NCBI GenBank assembly: GCA_944990035.1
Contig: CALYLX010000037.1
Span: 186,001 to 250,000, forward strand
Length of the DNA: 64,000 nucleotides
Direction: 5' to 3'
Source of the DNA: Clitopilus passeckerianus
Lineage: Eukaryota; Basidiomycota; Agaricomycetes; Agaricales; Entolomataceae
In this document: positions 31,167 through 43,771 of the stretch, in pieces
How positions within the stretch are numbered: position 1 is the first letter of the stretch
Layout of the letters: each line of letters starts with the position of its first letter
Position numbers and translations under genes: made by a program
The notes under the pieces: generated by a model
Databases searched by the model: none
What the model saw: the letters and a program-made list of their open reading frames with translations, nothing else
Told to the model about the DNA's origin: nothing

Positions 31167-34100
31167 TTTTTTTTTTTATCAATGCCCTACGCCCCCGAAG
31201 GGGGCGTCTGACAATTTATATTCCGGCGCCCGATCGCAGTTTGGTCGCAAGTATCTAAATACATGCATTGTAAACTAACGTAAGTAAAAACTGTGTTTGT
31301 CAAGTGAACTACACTGAATACGAGGTGCACCAAAGAGCAAGCTTGTGGCCCCCAAGGATAAATCTATCAATGAGTATGGTAGCATGCAACACCCCGCAGA
31401 AGCAGCGAGAACCCTGGAAACCAGGCTCACCGCTATATGAAGGATGGAGCACTGACGTCTATGCATGGTAGAGCATGCCGGACGCTTCGGCTTGTTCTCT
31501 GCAAACAAATTGGTGTGCACCTGGCACCCAGACAAAATCGTCCGGGTTTGGTGGTGCAGTAGAGCCCATTACAGGCATTCATCGGCGGTGTCCCCTTGCA
31601 GCGGGGAGGGCATAGCGAGGATGTGTGGGGGCCTTGTCAGGTGGGCCACGACACTGTGTCTTCCTGGTTTTGGGAAACGGCAGTGGAGGCTGTTGTGATG
31701 GAAACGCAAAGGCGGCAGGATTGTTCTCAAGGAAGAACAAGAAAGACGACAGCTCCCTGCGCAAGTGCTGGTTAAGCCGTCGTTGAAAGTGCGCACACTG
31801 GTGGAGGATGTGTTCCCTTGTTTCCAGTATGCACCAATTGCATGCACACGCTGTCTCCCCATCCAGGTTGAAGCATGCATAGAACTCGCCAATGGGCGCA
31901 TGACCCAAGACTGTGCATGTAAGCCACGCAGCGTGCACGTTGGAGGAACCAACATGATGTAGCCAAGGTCCGCCTTTGAGGTGCGTAGGCCTTAGGGAGG
32001 CGCCTTTGTGTGTAAGGCGCAGGAAATTGTTGCCGGAGTGAGCAGGCTGCTGCAGCAGACATGTCCACTCATGTAGCATTTTGTCAATGGTGCACTTCCG
32101 GGCATACCCAAGGGATGTCCGAGGTTTGTTACCAGCACCCACGCGCAGGCCGGTGGCCGCCAAGTGAGCACGGTGATGGATGTCCCAGCTGAGCCTTGAA
32201 GGGACATGGATGAAGTGGACGCGCCTGCCGGCATCGCCCGAGAACCAAGCACGTAGTTTAGAGCAGATGAACAGCGAGTGTCCCTGCCCAGAGTGTAGTG
32301 TATTTCTCTGGCCCAAAAGCGCCATGAAGGAGGGAGCAGGCAGCAACCGCTTGGTGCTTCCTCCTTTTGGAAACAGACAGATCTGCATCCGCACAAATCA
32401 CATCCAAATGGATGCCACAAGAGTCAAGGGCATCTTTAGATACTGCAATGACGGTGACAAATGTAACCCTGCCAGACTGCGTATCCAACAGGCGAAGACC
32501 TGGGACCGCTTCTCCATGGACAGGGTTGAGAGGCTCAGAGACGCGCATGGCATGTGCGTCAGAGTCCACAACCATAAAGAGCAAGTTGCCGCACAAGCGT
32601 TGCGACAGGTTGGAGAGAGACAAAGGGAGAAGACGCATTGTTCCTTCATACAGCTGGTACTTGTCGCTAATAAGCGACAGCATAGGGTGGTTGCCAATCA
32701 GGGTGCCAATACGCACCTGGCCACGTTCAACCAGTTTCCTGATGTGCAGATGAATGGGAGGGAGACTAGCAATAGACTCGGTCCCCCTACCCGGCGATGT
32801 GCAAAACGCACCAGTTATCCACCTGGCGGCCTTGTGTTGCATAGTGCGCAAGTGCGACATGGCAGTCTTGCACCCTGCACCTTTGTAGAACCAGAGGCCC
32901 ACACCATAAGTAGCGACCGGGAGGACGCATGCACAGTAGAGCAGCCGCTTCTGAAGTGGGGTGATCCCCCTTGTTGAGTTCCCAAGCATGACCATTGCCT
33001 TGACAGTGGTTAATGCCTTGGTAGAATAGTATTTGACGTGGTGGCTGAACGACAGCGACCGGTCAAAGTAGAAGCCCAAGTAGTGCCAATCGCTTTTGGG
33101 TTGAAGAGGCGAGTTGTCAGTGTGTGGAGCAAAGCCCAGGAGGATGGCAGGGTTGACATTGTTGTGCTTGTGAGAAAAGTGGAAGACCTCTGTCTTATCA
33201 TGTTCTAAGACAAGGCCCAGTCCAGTGACAAGCTCTGTGATGACAGCATATGCTTGTTGGAGTAAGGTGATGTTCTCCCCAAAGGATGCCAACTGGACAA
33301 TGAGCGAACCATCATCCACATACAACATGAGTGTTGTAACAGCAGGAGGGATCCTGCGCTCGAAGAGTCTCATAACCCGCACCAAATAGGGTGCAGAGAC
33401 GAGGGGAGAAAGAGCAGATCCCTGGCCAATGCCAACATCTGCAGAGTACTTGCTGGACTCCTCGCCATTCCAGCTGTAAGATGTGCGTCTCCCCATAAGG
33501 TAGGACACAAAGAAGTTGCAGACCTCTGGCGCGAAGCTTAGTCTGCGCAATATGCGCAGCAGCATGTCATGGTTAAGAGAAGGGAAGAACTGAGCAAGGT
33601 CAAATGCGACCACACTTGTCTTCAACCCTTTGGCCCAACCGGCCTTGACAATGTGAGTGAGGTAAACACCCACATCCTCAGTAGAGTGTTGGTGCACACC
33701 TCCAAACTGGTTGGGGTGAAATATGCTGAACTTCTGTGCTTCAAACTGCATTCTGTTTGCAAGCATCTTCTCAAAGACCTTTTCTAGTGTGTTGAGCAGC
33801 ACAATAAGGCGGAACATCTTGGGAGTTGAGTAGTGCGGCTTGCCAGGCTTGGGAACAATGGCAGAGCGCGACTCTTTGAAGTGAGAGGGCCAGTGACCAA
33901 CTCAGAGGCAGGCATTGGCAATCTTGACGAATTTGGTTGCAATGACGGTAGTCCTTGTAACCAAAGATTTGAGCTGATACCATGTGAGGTGATCAGGACC
34001 TGGAGCAGAAGTGTTAGAGCACTTTGCCAGTTCTTCTCTGAGTTTGTTCACACCAAAGTCCCACCACTCGCGTGGAGGAGACTGAGGCACGTCGTCGAGC

Positions 34101-34394
34101 ACAGAGGGTTCAACAAGGCGGTCGGACGCCCAGTTGTATGTTGAATCAAGAGCAGCCCAGAGTGACTCAAGAGAGTTGCATGGTTCACCATTGTGGCGAA
34201 TTGCTTTATGTCTAGAGAGCTGACACTGCTTGGCCCAGCGCATGAGATCCCATAGACGCTTGTTGGTAGTAGCGATTGTCTGAATTCTACTATCAAAGAA
34301 CTTGCGCTTGGCCACCTTAGTGGTCCTTCAGAATGCCTTGTAATTAGCGACCGCCTTGGAAGCGCGATACACTCTGACAGCCTCAGAGCACTCA
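31167..34394 (-). pseudogene. LINE 3' half: ORF2, 3' UTR and tail
   Basis: Minus-strand LINE with tail (T run 31167-31177), perfect hairpin ACGCCCCCGAAGGGGGCGT (about 31189-31207), 3' region and ORF2 up to the ECSEAVRVYRASKAV segment, where it is 5' truncated. A 519-codon frame (32258-33817) covers the RT (FDLAQFFPSLNHD, YVDDGSLIV) and linker. RNase H has an internal deletion near 32300 that removes the segment around its second acidic motif, and further shifts separate the zinc finger (about 31800-31870). Confidence 0.87.
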
Positions 34395-35257
34395 GTTGTT
34401 GCCACAGGTGCTGCCCCTTCCCAACTGCAACCAGAGCGGATCCATTTGGGCAACTGGATGCAATTCCAGTGCCGGTTTGCCCGCCCCCCTCCCCAGGCGC
34501 CTGCTACACCGCGTAGAGCGCCTAATCCGCATGCTGTGCATATGCCAAAGCCTGCTAATGTGTCTCAGCAGCAGCAGCAGCAACTACAACAGCGTCAGCG
34601 CGTGCGCCCAAGGCGTCCTACGCTTCTGTCGCTTCGCAGCTGCCTAGGAGGCCTGCAAACACCGCCTCTCGCAGTTTTGCAGAGGTTACTGTTGGCATGA
34701 CTGCGCACCAATGCGCAGAACTTGCTGAACTCGCGCGTCATCTCCCTGGACTGTCCTGGGATGAAGTAGCGCAACTCAAGGACAATTCTAAGGCCAACAA
34801 GCGCAAAGCAGCATCCTCTCCCCTCCCCTCTGCTCCCTCCCCTTCAAAGAAGAAGCAGAAGCTCAAATCCACTACGTGCAGCCCATCGCGCAGACAGTGC
34901 TTCATTTATGTGCGCAGAGGCACTGGCAGCGACACTATCCCTGCTCCTCTTCCTATCTTGCCTGGACAGGCTGTCTCCGTGCCCCCACGCACCTAGGTGC
35001 ATCAACTGCGGCAAGGTGCACACAGCACAGCAGATTTGTCCAAGTGCGCCTTCTCTCGTCACCGGTTTGATGCTGGCTGGATCCAGCGCTGGTATGATGT
35101 CAACGATGCAGTACACTTTTCTGTTAGAGCACCGCAAAGTTATGCTAACGTTCAACCACCCAGGAGGAGACCGATTCAGACGGCTCCGGGTGATCGTACT
35201 GCTCGTGTTTGAACTACTTTATGCGTCACAAACATGTATCCATGCTTCGCCTCTATT
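34395..35257 (+). pseudogene. LINE ORF1 C-terminal part and ORF2 start
   Basis: Plus-strand ORF1 beginning in the VATGAAPSQLQPERIH linker, with polyQ, the QCAELAELARHL box and KKKQKLK. A deletion near 34980 skips to the third zinc knuckle. The ORF1 stop at 35210 and the ORF2 ATG at 35220 (MRHKHVSMLRLYS) follow before sequence switches to a minus-strand LINE tail. Confidence 0.83.
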
Positions 35258-35344
35258 CTTTTTTGTGTGTGTGTGTGTCAAAGCCCTAAGGGACATGAAC
35301 AAAGTGGACGTGTCTGTCATCGTCGCCTGAGAACCAAGCACGTA

Positions 35345-36950
35345 CAGTGGGCAACAAAAGCCTTCCAATGTTTGCTACTTTTTCAAAAATGTGTTAATAG
35401 CTGATGGAATAAATTATGTAAAATCTTGAAAATAATATATATCATAGTTCAATGTCTTGGCTTGATGCTGTCATAACCCTGAGGCTGTACTTCTACTTTT
35501 AGCAGGTGTTTCACACAGTACCAGGTGGCGACCCATTGGAAGGGTTTTGTTGCTACTGATTTTAAAAACAGAAATACATTAATTCTAGTACTTAGTCCAC
35601 TTTCCCTTGGCATCAACTACTGCCTGAATCCTTCTAGGCATTGACTCTATTAAGTTCTGGCACACCTCAGCTGGAATCTCATTCCAAACCTTCTCTACCC
35701 TTGCCCAAAGCTCTAATACTCCATTAGTTAGAGAATTATACTTGCTAAGCTCTTTTTTGACATGAACCCAAAGATGTTCAATAGGGTTCATATCAGGAGG
35801 GTTTGCTGGCCAGATTAGAACCTTCATTTTGTGGTGTTTAAACCATTCCTTGGCCATGTTGCTGGTGTGCTTGGGGTCATTGTCCTGCTGAAAAATCGTA
35901 TCCTTCACTTTTACCTTATAGTACTTCAGGCTATCCTGAAGTTCCTCCTCCAGAATTGAAGTGTAAAGGACCTTGTCCATAGTACCTTCAATTCTTGTAG
36001 CATATCCAACCTATCCCACCCCGTACGGCCCCACATCATAATATTTCCTCCTCCAAATTTCCAGGTTTCTTTGACGCGTTGCTTGTTAAGCCCCTCCTCT
36101 TTTCTTGCCCACACTCTCTCATTCCCATCTGCCCCAAACCGGTTGATTTTAGTCTCATCAGACCAATAGACCTTTTTCCAATCATCTACAGTCCACTTCT
36201 TATGCCTCTCTGCAAACTCCTTCCGTGCACGAATATGCTTCCGGTCAAGTGCAGGTCGTTTCACCTTTCTAAAGGACTTTCAACCAGTGTTTTTGAGGCC
36301 CCTGCCTACTGTCTGAGGTGTGACAGTTGTGTTGGTAATATCTTGAAGGGCCCTAGCAGCTTGGACAGCTGTAGAAATCTTGCCCATGTGCATGTTGAGT
36401 TTGGTATATTCAATGTTGGCAGGCGTAAGCTTGGGAGGACGGCCACCAGATGACTTGGGAAGGTGAGAACAGTGCTTGTCATGTATTCTGCTGATAGAAG
36501 CAAGGCCAATTCCAGTCTCTTTATGAATATGAGTGGCAGAGAGGCCGGTATAAAGCAGTTCAATGACACAAGTAGTTTGAGCCTTAGTGAGAGTGCGCAT
36601 AATGGGTTGGGGGCAATGTAGCACTTGGGTCAGCTGTATATATAATGTACTGACACTCTAGTCACATGACCTTGTTGACTACAATCAACAAACTCAAGTA
36701 TCATGTGACTTATCACATGATTACTAGATTCAAAATACTTAGCAAACAAACCCTTCCAATGGGTCACCACCTTGTACTGTGCGGAACACCTGCTAAAAGT
36801 GGAAGCACAGCCTCAGGGTTATGACAGCATCAAGCCAAGACATTGAACTATGATATATATTATTTTCAAGATTTTGCATAATTTATTTCATTAGCTATTA
36901 ACACATCTTTGGAAAAGTAGCAAACATTGGAAGGGTTTTGTTGCCCACTG
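35345..36950 (-). mobile_element. Tc1-A copy 3, both ends present
   Basis: 1606 bp, TA duplicates at 35343-35344 and 36951-36952, inserted in a LINE RNase H region. It has the same length and the same two inactivating lesions as copy 5 (61371-62976), though the two sit in different target sequences. Confidence 0.95.
35585..36600 (-). pseudogene. Tc1-A transposase, nonsense plus frameshift
   Basis: ATG 36600 (MRTLTKAQTT). A TGA at 36280-36282 replaces the tryptophan in NTGWKS, and a 1-nt loss near 36015 (in GWDGVGYAT) shifts the frame. The C-terminal 131 codons with QDNDPKHTS and NPIEHLW are open. Without the lesions it would be about 338 residues. Both lesions recur in copy 5. Confidence 0.9.
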
Positions 36951-37265
36951 TAGTTTGGAGCAAATGGACAGCGAGTGTCCTTGCCCAGAGTGGAGAGACG
37001 GGTCCAAAGCCAAACGGATGGCTTTAGTTGAGTCTGAGAGCACAACTATCTTGACACAGTTGTTGCGCAGAACAGCATTGCTTATAGACAAGTCAATGGC
37101 TGCGAGTTCGCCATCATCAGAAAGGACTCTGCCCGATGCCATAGTGTATTCTTCTGGGCCAAAGTTGCCATGAAGGAGGGAGCAGGCAGCAACCGCTTGG
37201 TGCTTCCTGCTTTTGGGAACAGACACGTCAGCTGCCACCAACACAGTAGTGTCAGACAGATCTGT

Positions 37266-38370
37266 GTAGAGGCCACTTGGCTCAACTGCTAAAGTGGACC
37301 CAGAGCTGTGTGGCAGGCAGCGGCAAGGTCAAGGGTTCGATCCTCACGGGTTGCAACTTTCGCATTGCAGGTCCTGAAGTCTGCAGCTTTGTCACATGAT
37401 CATTGGTTCAACCCTGTGACATGACAAAAGCACGTGACATGAGTCCTCCCTTGGTAAAGGAGGTTTGCAGCTGGGTTACTGGCGCTCTAGGCACAGCCGC
37501 GGCATGATGGTTCTATCCGACTGTGGGAAACCTTAAGTAAGCACAGTGATCACGTGACTTTGCCCGCAAGGGACCGAAAGGATAGGGGATGGTAAGAGTG
37601 GGTATGGAGGTGAAAACAAGCCGAACGGCCTGAGTTACTTCCTAATTGGTAGTCATCTGGTTAAGTTGGTACCGGAAGGACAAATCTGTGGTCCCCAGGC
37701 CCAGGCCACCCACCCCCTAGTAACAGGGCGTTAGTCATCGCTGTGCAGGGCGTACGGATTTGTCCACCCGTAGACTGCCGAGAACAACTCCCACAGTGAG
37801 ACAACTCCTCATGGTGCCATGTGGGTAGGGCGATGGCGAGACAGAGACTGAGGACAGATTGGGGATCCGCGCCGGTCGGCAATAAGCGAACCATCTGCCT
37901 TGGAATGGGAAAGTTGTGCTGGGGGTAGCGCCCCAGATCTCAACTGGGCCGTAGCAGGATGGGGCAGCCCCCCTACCCTGGCTCGAGAGGACTAATACTC
38001 TGTCGGCTCCCTCGGAAGTAATAAGTCCGAGTTGGAGTTTAAGTTGATTCCAGAGTGTTGGTCTGCTCAGTAGATCCATGTACCATATGTGGAAGACGGC
38101 CTGAGCCCAATGTGGCAAGGCTTAGTCGACATGCCCAGGCAAGGATTCCAGACCCAATCAGGAGGCCAATGTGCCATGTCAGTCATACTCAGATGAGCCA
38201 GAGCTCAAGTGGAGTCCCTGCAGCACTGATCCGGGAAGGTCGTGAGACCGTGTAACCTGCCGAGTAGCGATACCAATATGGGAGGGCAATGTCCCGATGC
38301 CGAAGAGGCCGGACCTACTAGCAATCTCAGGACCAATGGGTCCTACCGCAAGGTGGGGCCCTAAACTTCG
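37266..38370 (+). other. 1.1-kb noncoding block with pol III-like boxes
   Basis: No LINE, LTR or transposon similarity to the rest of the window and no convincing ORF. Near its left end are TGGCTCAACTGC (37278-37289), resembling a tRNA A box, and GGTTCGATCC (37334-37343), an exact B box; the T-stem around the latter is only partly paired, so this is not a tRNA gene. The remainder contains several GC-rich self-complementary stretches. A tRNA-headed SINE-like retroposon is possible; a fragment of some other structured-RNA element cannot be excluded. Confidence 0.45.
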
Positions 38371-40566
38371 CCCCTGAACATAAGCGCAGGAAGGACGCGT
38401 CTGGCGCTGCCGTTGCACAGCCCAAGTCTAGAACTGCCTCAAGGGCTGGTTCACCTTTCCAAACAGAGTTTGTTCCTCTGTTTACTGGTCATGATGAGTC
38501 GGAGTCCTGCGGTTTGACACTGCAGGCCACTGGGAGCGCTGCAGAGGATGATTTTGAAGCGCTCACAGACTCCCTCTCGACTATCCAAGGGTGGATGGTG
38601 CAGATTGCATCATCCTTCTTCGACGAGCAGAACGCTCGAGATATCGCCAATGCCCTTATCAGCACTGTTGCACAAGCAGTGAGCTCGCACTTTCTGGACT
38701 ATCACTCTGTAGATGAAGGACATGTGCCTCAAGTCAGGCATGTCAGAGACGCCTTAAACAGCCTTCTACCCTCTCCTCTGCCCCAGCAGCGCCCCAAGCA
38801 CGCTGCTGCTTCCTCAGGCGCAGTACCAGCTGCACCTGCACATTCCTCTGCTGCTGCAGGGGGGCATGGTGTAGCACCAGCCTCCTCTGCCCCAGCAGGC
38901 GCCCCCTCCTCCTCCAGCGCTTCCCAAGGCGCCAGGACCCAGGTTACCTCTCCCCGACCCGCGGAACACACTGCCACAGGTCACAAATCTCCGGCTCCCA
39001 TGGAGGGACAGGAGTCCACAGCAACATCTCAGCAACCTGATAACCCGGTCCCTGGACCGGACTCAGGTGTTGCCACAGATGCTGCCCCTTCGCAACCGCA
39101 GCCTGAGCAGATCCATCCGAGTAACTGGATGCAATTCCAGCGCCGGTTTGCCCGCCCTGCTTCCCAAGCACCTGCTGCACCGCGCAGAGCGCCCAACCCG
39201 CATGCTGTGCGTGCACCCAAGCCTGCTAATGCGTCCCAGCAGCAGCAGCAGCAACCACAACAGCGTTAACACGCTCCCAAGGCATCCTACGCGTCTGTTG
39301 CTTCGCAGCCGCCTAGGAGGCCTGCAAACGCCGCCCCTCGCTCTTTTGCAGAGGTCACTGTTGGTATGTCTGCGCACCAATGCACAGAACTTGCTAAACT
39401 CGCGCGACATCTCCCTGGACTGTTCTGGGATAAAGTAGCGCAACTCAAGGACAATTCTAATGCCAACAAGCACAAGGCAGTGTCCTCTCCCCTCCCCTCT
39501 GCTCCCTCTCCTTTGAAGAAGAAGCAGAAGCTCAAATCCACTACGCGTGGCCCATCGCGCAGACAGTGCTTCATTTATGTGCACAGAGGCACTGGCGGCG
39601 ATGCTATCCCTGCTCCTCTTCCCATCTTGCCTGAACAGGCCGTCTCCACCCTCAACCTCTGTTTATCGAATGGGGGTTCTTGCAACAACACCATCCATGC
39701 AGAAGTCGGCAGGGGTGACACTATCATCGTCCACTTCAGTGACACACCCACCCACAGCAATCTGGGCATTATCCAACTCGCTGTGCAACGTGTCTGGTAC
39801 TCCCTCACTGAGGGTGGTCAGCCTATCGTCAACGTGAATGTAGAGGTTCCTGCATCGCGTTCTTACGCTCGCATCACTGGCATGCCCTACTTCACCTTTG
39901 GTGCGGTTGGGAGCACTCCAGTCACTCCTGACACTATGGAGGCACTCCTGCGTCAAAATGCCACTACGTTGTCGCTCCAGCTTGCTGGGAAGCCGCGTAT
40001 TCATCGTGCAAGCAGCCCGCATGACATGTGCGTTGTTTTCTTCGACTTCTGGGACACTAGGTCTGGCACCGCCTTTAAGTCTATCACCAACAAGAGGATG
40101 TCCATTGGTGGTTGCCTCTGCAACATCTCCCCTGCCAGTGTGCACGCTGGCGTCCCTCAGTGTCAGCGCTGTTAGACTTGGGGACACCCAACTGCATCTT
40201 GCAGACAGCAGTACAACTCCTGCGCGCATTGTGGCTATGGTCATGACACGCAGAACCATCGCAAGCTCTCCCACTGCTGTTGGGAGAAGCCTGATGCGAA
40301 TCCCCCCGGTGCCTGCCACTCCTGATGGCGAACCGTGCCCCCACGCACCCAGGTGCATCAACTGCGGCAAGTCGCACACAGCACAGCGGATTTGTTCAAG
40401 TGCGCCTTCTCTCGTCACCGGTTTGATGCTGGCTGGATCCAGCGCTGATATGATGTCAATGATGCGGTATGCTTTTCTGCTAGAGCACCGCAAAGTTATG
40501 CTAACGTTCAACCACCCAGGAGGAGACTGATTCAGACGGCTCTGGGTAATCGTACTGCTCACGTTT
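38371..40566 (+). pseudogene. LINE ORF1, two nonsense codons and a shift
   Basis: ORF1 lacking its first ~75 codons. It is open from 38371 to a TAA at 39267 just after the polyQ run (sister copies have CAG), open again through QCTELAKLARHLPGL, KKKQKLK and ARITGMPYFTFGAVGS, to a TAG at 40173 that replaces the Trp in the first zinc knuckle (CQRCW). A shift near 40310 precedes the third knuckle CINCGKSHTAQRIC, whose last part is altered. Confidence 0.87.
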
Positions 40567-40576
40567 AAATTGCTTT

Positions 40577-43104
40577 ATGCATCACAAATATGTATCTATG
40601 CTTCGCTTCTACTCACAGAATGTGAATAGAAATTATGATCTTGTGTCATCACTCTTGGAAGAGCGTAAGAATGATTTTGATGTTCTCCTGCTACAAGAGC
40701 CTCCCTGGAGGCTAATACGTCGCACTGTGTCCACTACCAACCCAGAAGGGGAGGCAGTGATTGGTGCTCCCACTCATCTGGACTGGCTGGTCATGTTTAG
40801 ACGTCCAGCATCCGATACTGACCGCCCACGCGTTATGATGTTTGTGCATAGGCGTCTTGCAGGCATGCGGCCTGCATTTCGCACTGACCTCGCCAACCAC
40901 AATGATGTGTTGGTCACTACACTGTATGGGAGCACAGGTGCTCAAATACACTTTGCCAATGTCTACTCCAGCCCAAGGGATGGTACTGCCATTCGCTGGT
41001 TGTGTGACAATGCCTCTCATCTCTCAAGCATGCTTTGCATGGCAGGGGACTTCAACTGCAAGTCGTCAGTCTGGGATCTGGACTATGACTCTACAAATCA
41101 TGTTGCGACTGAACTGTGTGATTTTGCGCTTGATGTGGGTTTGGAGGTTAGTGTTCTGCTAGAACGCACTCCTACTCACTTCCCGCATGCTGGTAGCCTC
41201 AGGCCTTCAGTCATTGACTTATTCTTTCTCCCTGTGGGTCACACTGCAGGGACTTCACACAGCGTGGTCACAGAGTGGAAAGGACCCTCTGACCACGCTC
41301 CTCTTACAGTCACGCTCCCTATCCAGCCTGTGCAGCTGGCTGCTGAGCGCATCACTCTGCCCAAGGGCAGTGAGCAAGAAGAAAAGTTCCTTGAGGAACT
41401 GTCCTCTTCTTTGCGAGCATTGGACACAACCACTCTCACGACAGCAGAAGCAATCGAGCACTGCACTGGCGCCATTGCGACCGCTATTAAGCAGTCTTGG
41501 GATAATAACTCAAAGACTGCCCGCATCTCCACCAAGTCAAAGTCTTAGTGGAATCCTGAGTCTCTGAGGCTGTCAGAGTGTATCACGCTTCCAGGGCAGT
41601 CGCTGATTACAAGGCGTTCCACAGGACCACGAAAGTGGCCAAGCGCAAGTTCCTTGATAGTAGGATCCAGACAATTGCTACTACCAACAAGCGTCCATGG
41701 GATCTCATGCGCTGGGCCAAGCAGCGCGAGCTCCCTACACATGAAGCAATTTGCCACAATGGCGAACCTTGCAATTCCCTAGAGTCGCTCTGGGCCGCTC
41801 TTGACTCAACATACAACTCGGCGTCTGACCGCCTTGTTGACCCCTCTGTGCTCGACAACGTGCCTCAGTCTCCTCCGCGCGAGTGGTGGGACTTTGGTGC
41901 ACATGAGCTTAGAGAAGAACTTGCACAGTGCTCCAACACTTCTGCTCTAGGTCCTGATCACCTCACATGGTATCAGCTCAAATTCATGGTTGCTGACACT
42001 GTCATTGCAACCAAATTTGTCGAGATGGCTAATGCCTGCCTTTGGGTTGGTCACTGGCCTTCTCACTTCAAAGAGTCATGGTCTGCCATTGTTCCAAAGC
42101 CTGGCAAACCGCACTATTCAACTCCCAAGATGTTCTGCCCTATTGTGTTGCTTAACACGCTGGGAAAGCTCTTTGAGAAAATGCTTGCAAACCGGATGCA
42201 GTTTGAAGCGTAGAAATTCGGCGTGTTCCACCCCAACCAGTTTGGAGGTGTGCACCAACACTCTACTGAGGATGTGGGTGTTTACCTCACTCACATTGTC
42301 AAAGCTGGTTGGGCTAGAGGGTTGAAGACAAGCGTGGTCGCCTTTGACCTTGCTCAGTTCTTCCCCTCTCTTAACCATGACATGCTGTTGCGCATGCTGC
42401 ACAGACTGGGCTTGTCCCTTCAAGGCTCAGCTGGGACATCCATCACCGTGCTCCCTTGGCGGCCACTGGCCTGCACGTGGGTGCTGGTAACAAACCCCGG
42501 ACATCCCTTGGGTATGCCTGGAAGCATGCCATTGACAGAATGCTGCATGAGTGGACATGTCTGCTGCAGCAGCCTGCTCACTCCGGCAACAATTTCCTGC
42601 GCCTTACACACAAAGGCGCCTCCCTAAGGCCTACACACCTCAAAGGCGGACCTTGGCTACGTCGTGTTGGTTCCTCCAACGCGCACAGTCTTGGGTCATA
42701 CGCCCATTGGTGAGTTCCATGCATGCTTCAACCTGGATGGAGAGACAGTGTGTGCGTGCAATTGGTGCATACTGGAAACAAGGGGACACATCCTCCACCA
42801 GTGTGTGCACTTTCAACGACGGCTTAACCAGCACTTGCGCAGGGAGCTGTCGTCCTTTTTGTTCTTCCTTGAGAACAATCCTGCCGCCTTTGCATTTCCA
42901 TCGCAACAGCCTCCACCGCTGTTTCCCAAAGCCAGGAAGACATGGTGTCGTGGCCTGCCTGACAAGGCCCCCACGCCTGCTCGTGGTGCCCCTCACGCTT
43001 CTGGAGGGCACCGCCGACTCAGACGATCTAGTTTGGGTGCCTGGTGCACACCAATCTGTTTGTAGGGAACAAGCCGAAGCGTCTGGCATGACTTCTCATG
43101 CATA
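40577..43104 (+). pseudogene. LINE ORF2, endonuclease plus C terminus
   Basis: ATG 40577 (MHHKYVSMLRFYSQNVN). The complete AP-endonuclease domain is open to a TAG at 41546 that replaces the Trp of KSWWNPEC: LLLQEPPWRL, GDFNCKSSVWD and SDHAPLTV are present. A 2-nt loss near 41567 and a TAG at 42211 (from CAG) follow. At about 42413 the RT palm is deleted, joining RLGL to the post-RNase H segment (SITVLPWRP in one frame; GNNFLRLTHKGASLRP in another). The final LVWVPGAHQ segment is recognisable to about 43104. Confidence 0.87.
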
Positions 43105-43409
43105 GATGTCAGTGCTCCATCCTTCATATAGTGGCAAGCCTGGCTTCCAGGGTTCTTGCTGCTTCTGCGGGGTGTTGCGCGCTACCATACTCACAGATAG
43201 ATTTATTCTTGGGGGCCACCCTAGCTTGCTTTTTGGTGCACCTCGTATACAGTTTAGTTCACTTGACAAAGGCGGTTACTTACGTTAGTGTACAATATTT
43301 AGGTACTTGCAACCGGACTGTGATCGGGCGCCGGAATATAAATTGTCAGATGCCCTCCTTGGGGGTGTAGGGCTTTGATCAAAAAACAAAAAAAAAGAGT
43401 TTTCCCGGT

Positions 43410-43771
43410 GTTGTTATCCCAAGACTGCTTGATAGCAGTTGCAGCGGCGCCAGTGCAGTGTTCGATTGCTTCTGCTGTTGTGAGACTGGATGTGTCTAGA
43501 CCTCGCAGAGAAGAGGACAGTTCCTTAAGGAACTCTTGCTCTTGCTCACTGCCCTTCTGCAGAGTGATGCGCTCAGCAGCCAGCTGGACAGGCTGGATGG
43601 GGAGCGTGACAGTCAAAGGAGCATGGTCAGAGGGTCCCTTCCACTCTGTAACCAGGCTATGTACTGTCCCTGCAGTGCGGCCCACAGGGAGAAAGAACAG
43701 GTCAATGACTGACAGCCTAAGGCTGCTAGCATGTGGGAAGTGAGTAGGAGTGCGTTCTGGTAGAACACTAC
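43410..43771 (-). pseudogene. LINE ORF2 fragment (endonuclease end)
   Basis: Minus-strand piece covering VLPERTPTHFPHA, IDLFFLPVGRTAG and SDHAPLTV to the AIKQSWDNN segment. Bases 43397-43409 between the previous poly(A) and this piece are unassigned. Confidence 0.8.

Larger units (their letters stand above)
35258..37265 (-). pseudogene. LINE tail fused to RNase H fragment, interrupted by Tc1-A
   Basis: Minus-strand LINE remnant: a decayed T-run that became (TG)n at 35264-35278, CAAAGCCCTA of the 3' end, then a deletion straight to the RNase H coding part (35291-35344 and 36953-37265). A Tc1-A copy splits the RNase H sequence at a TA; taking it out restores the LINE sequence seen at 32250. 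Motifs LVAADVSVPKSRKHQ and ELAAIDLS are visible. Confidence 0.83.
38371..43396 (+). mobile_element. LINE, 5' truncated and internally deleted
   Basis: Plus-strand LINE starting in ORF1 at SPEHKRRKDASG, with ORF1, a 10-nt spacer, ORF2 and an intact 3' end (hairpin with G-U pairs at 43350-43368, A-rich tail to 43396). It is the longest LINE stretch on one strand in the window. About 1.7 kb of RT/RNase H is missing near 42413. Confidence 0.9.

Noticed and set aside
35264..35278. (GT)n microsatellite as an independent feature
   Set aside because: It lies exactly where a minus-strand LINE poly(T) tail is expected and looks like a mutated tail.
37278..37343. A tRNA gene
   Set aside because: A- and B-box-like motifs exist but the T-stem pairs poorly and no acceptor stem or anticodon arm can be drawn.
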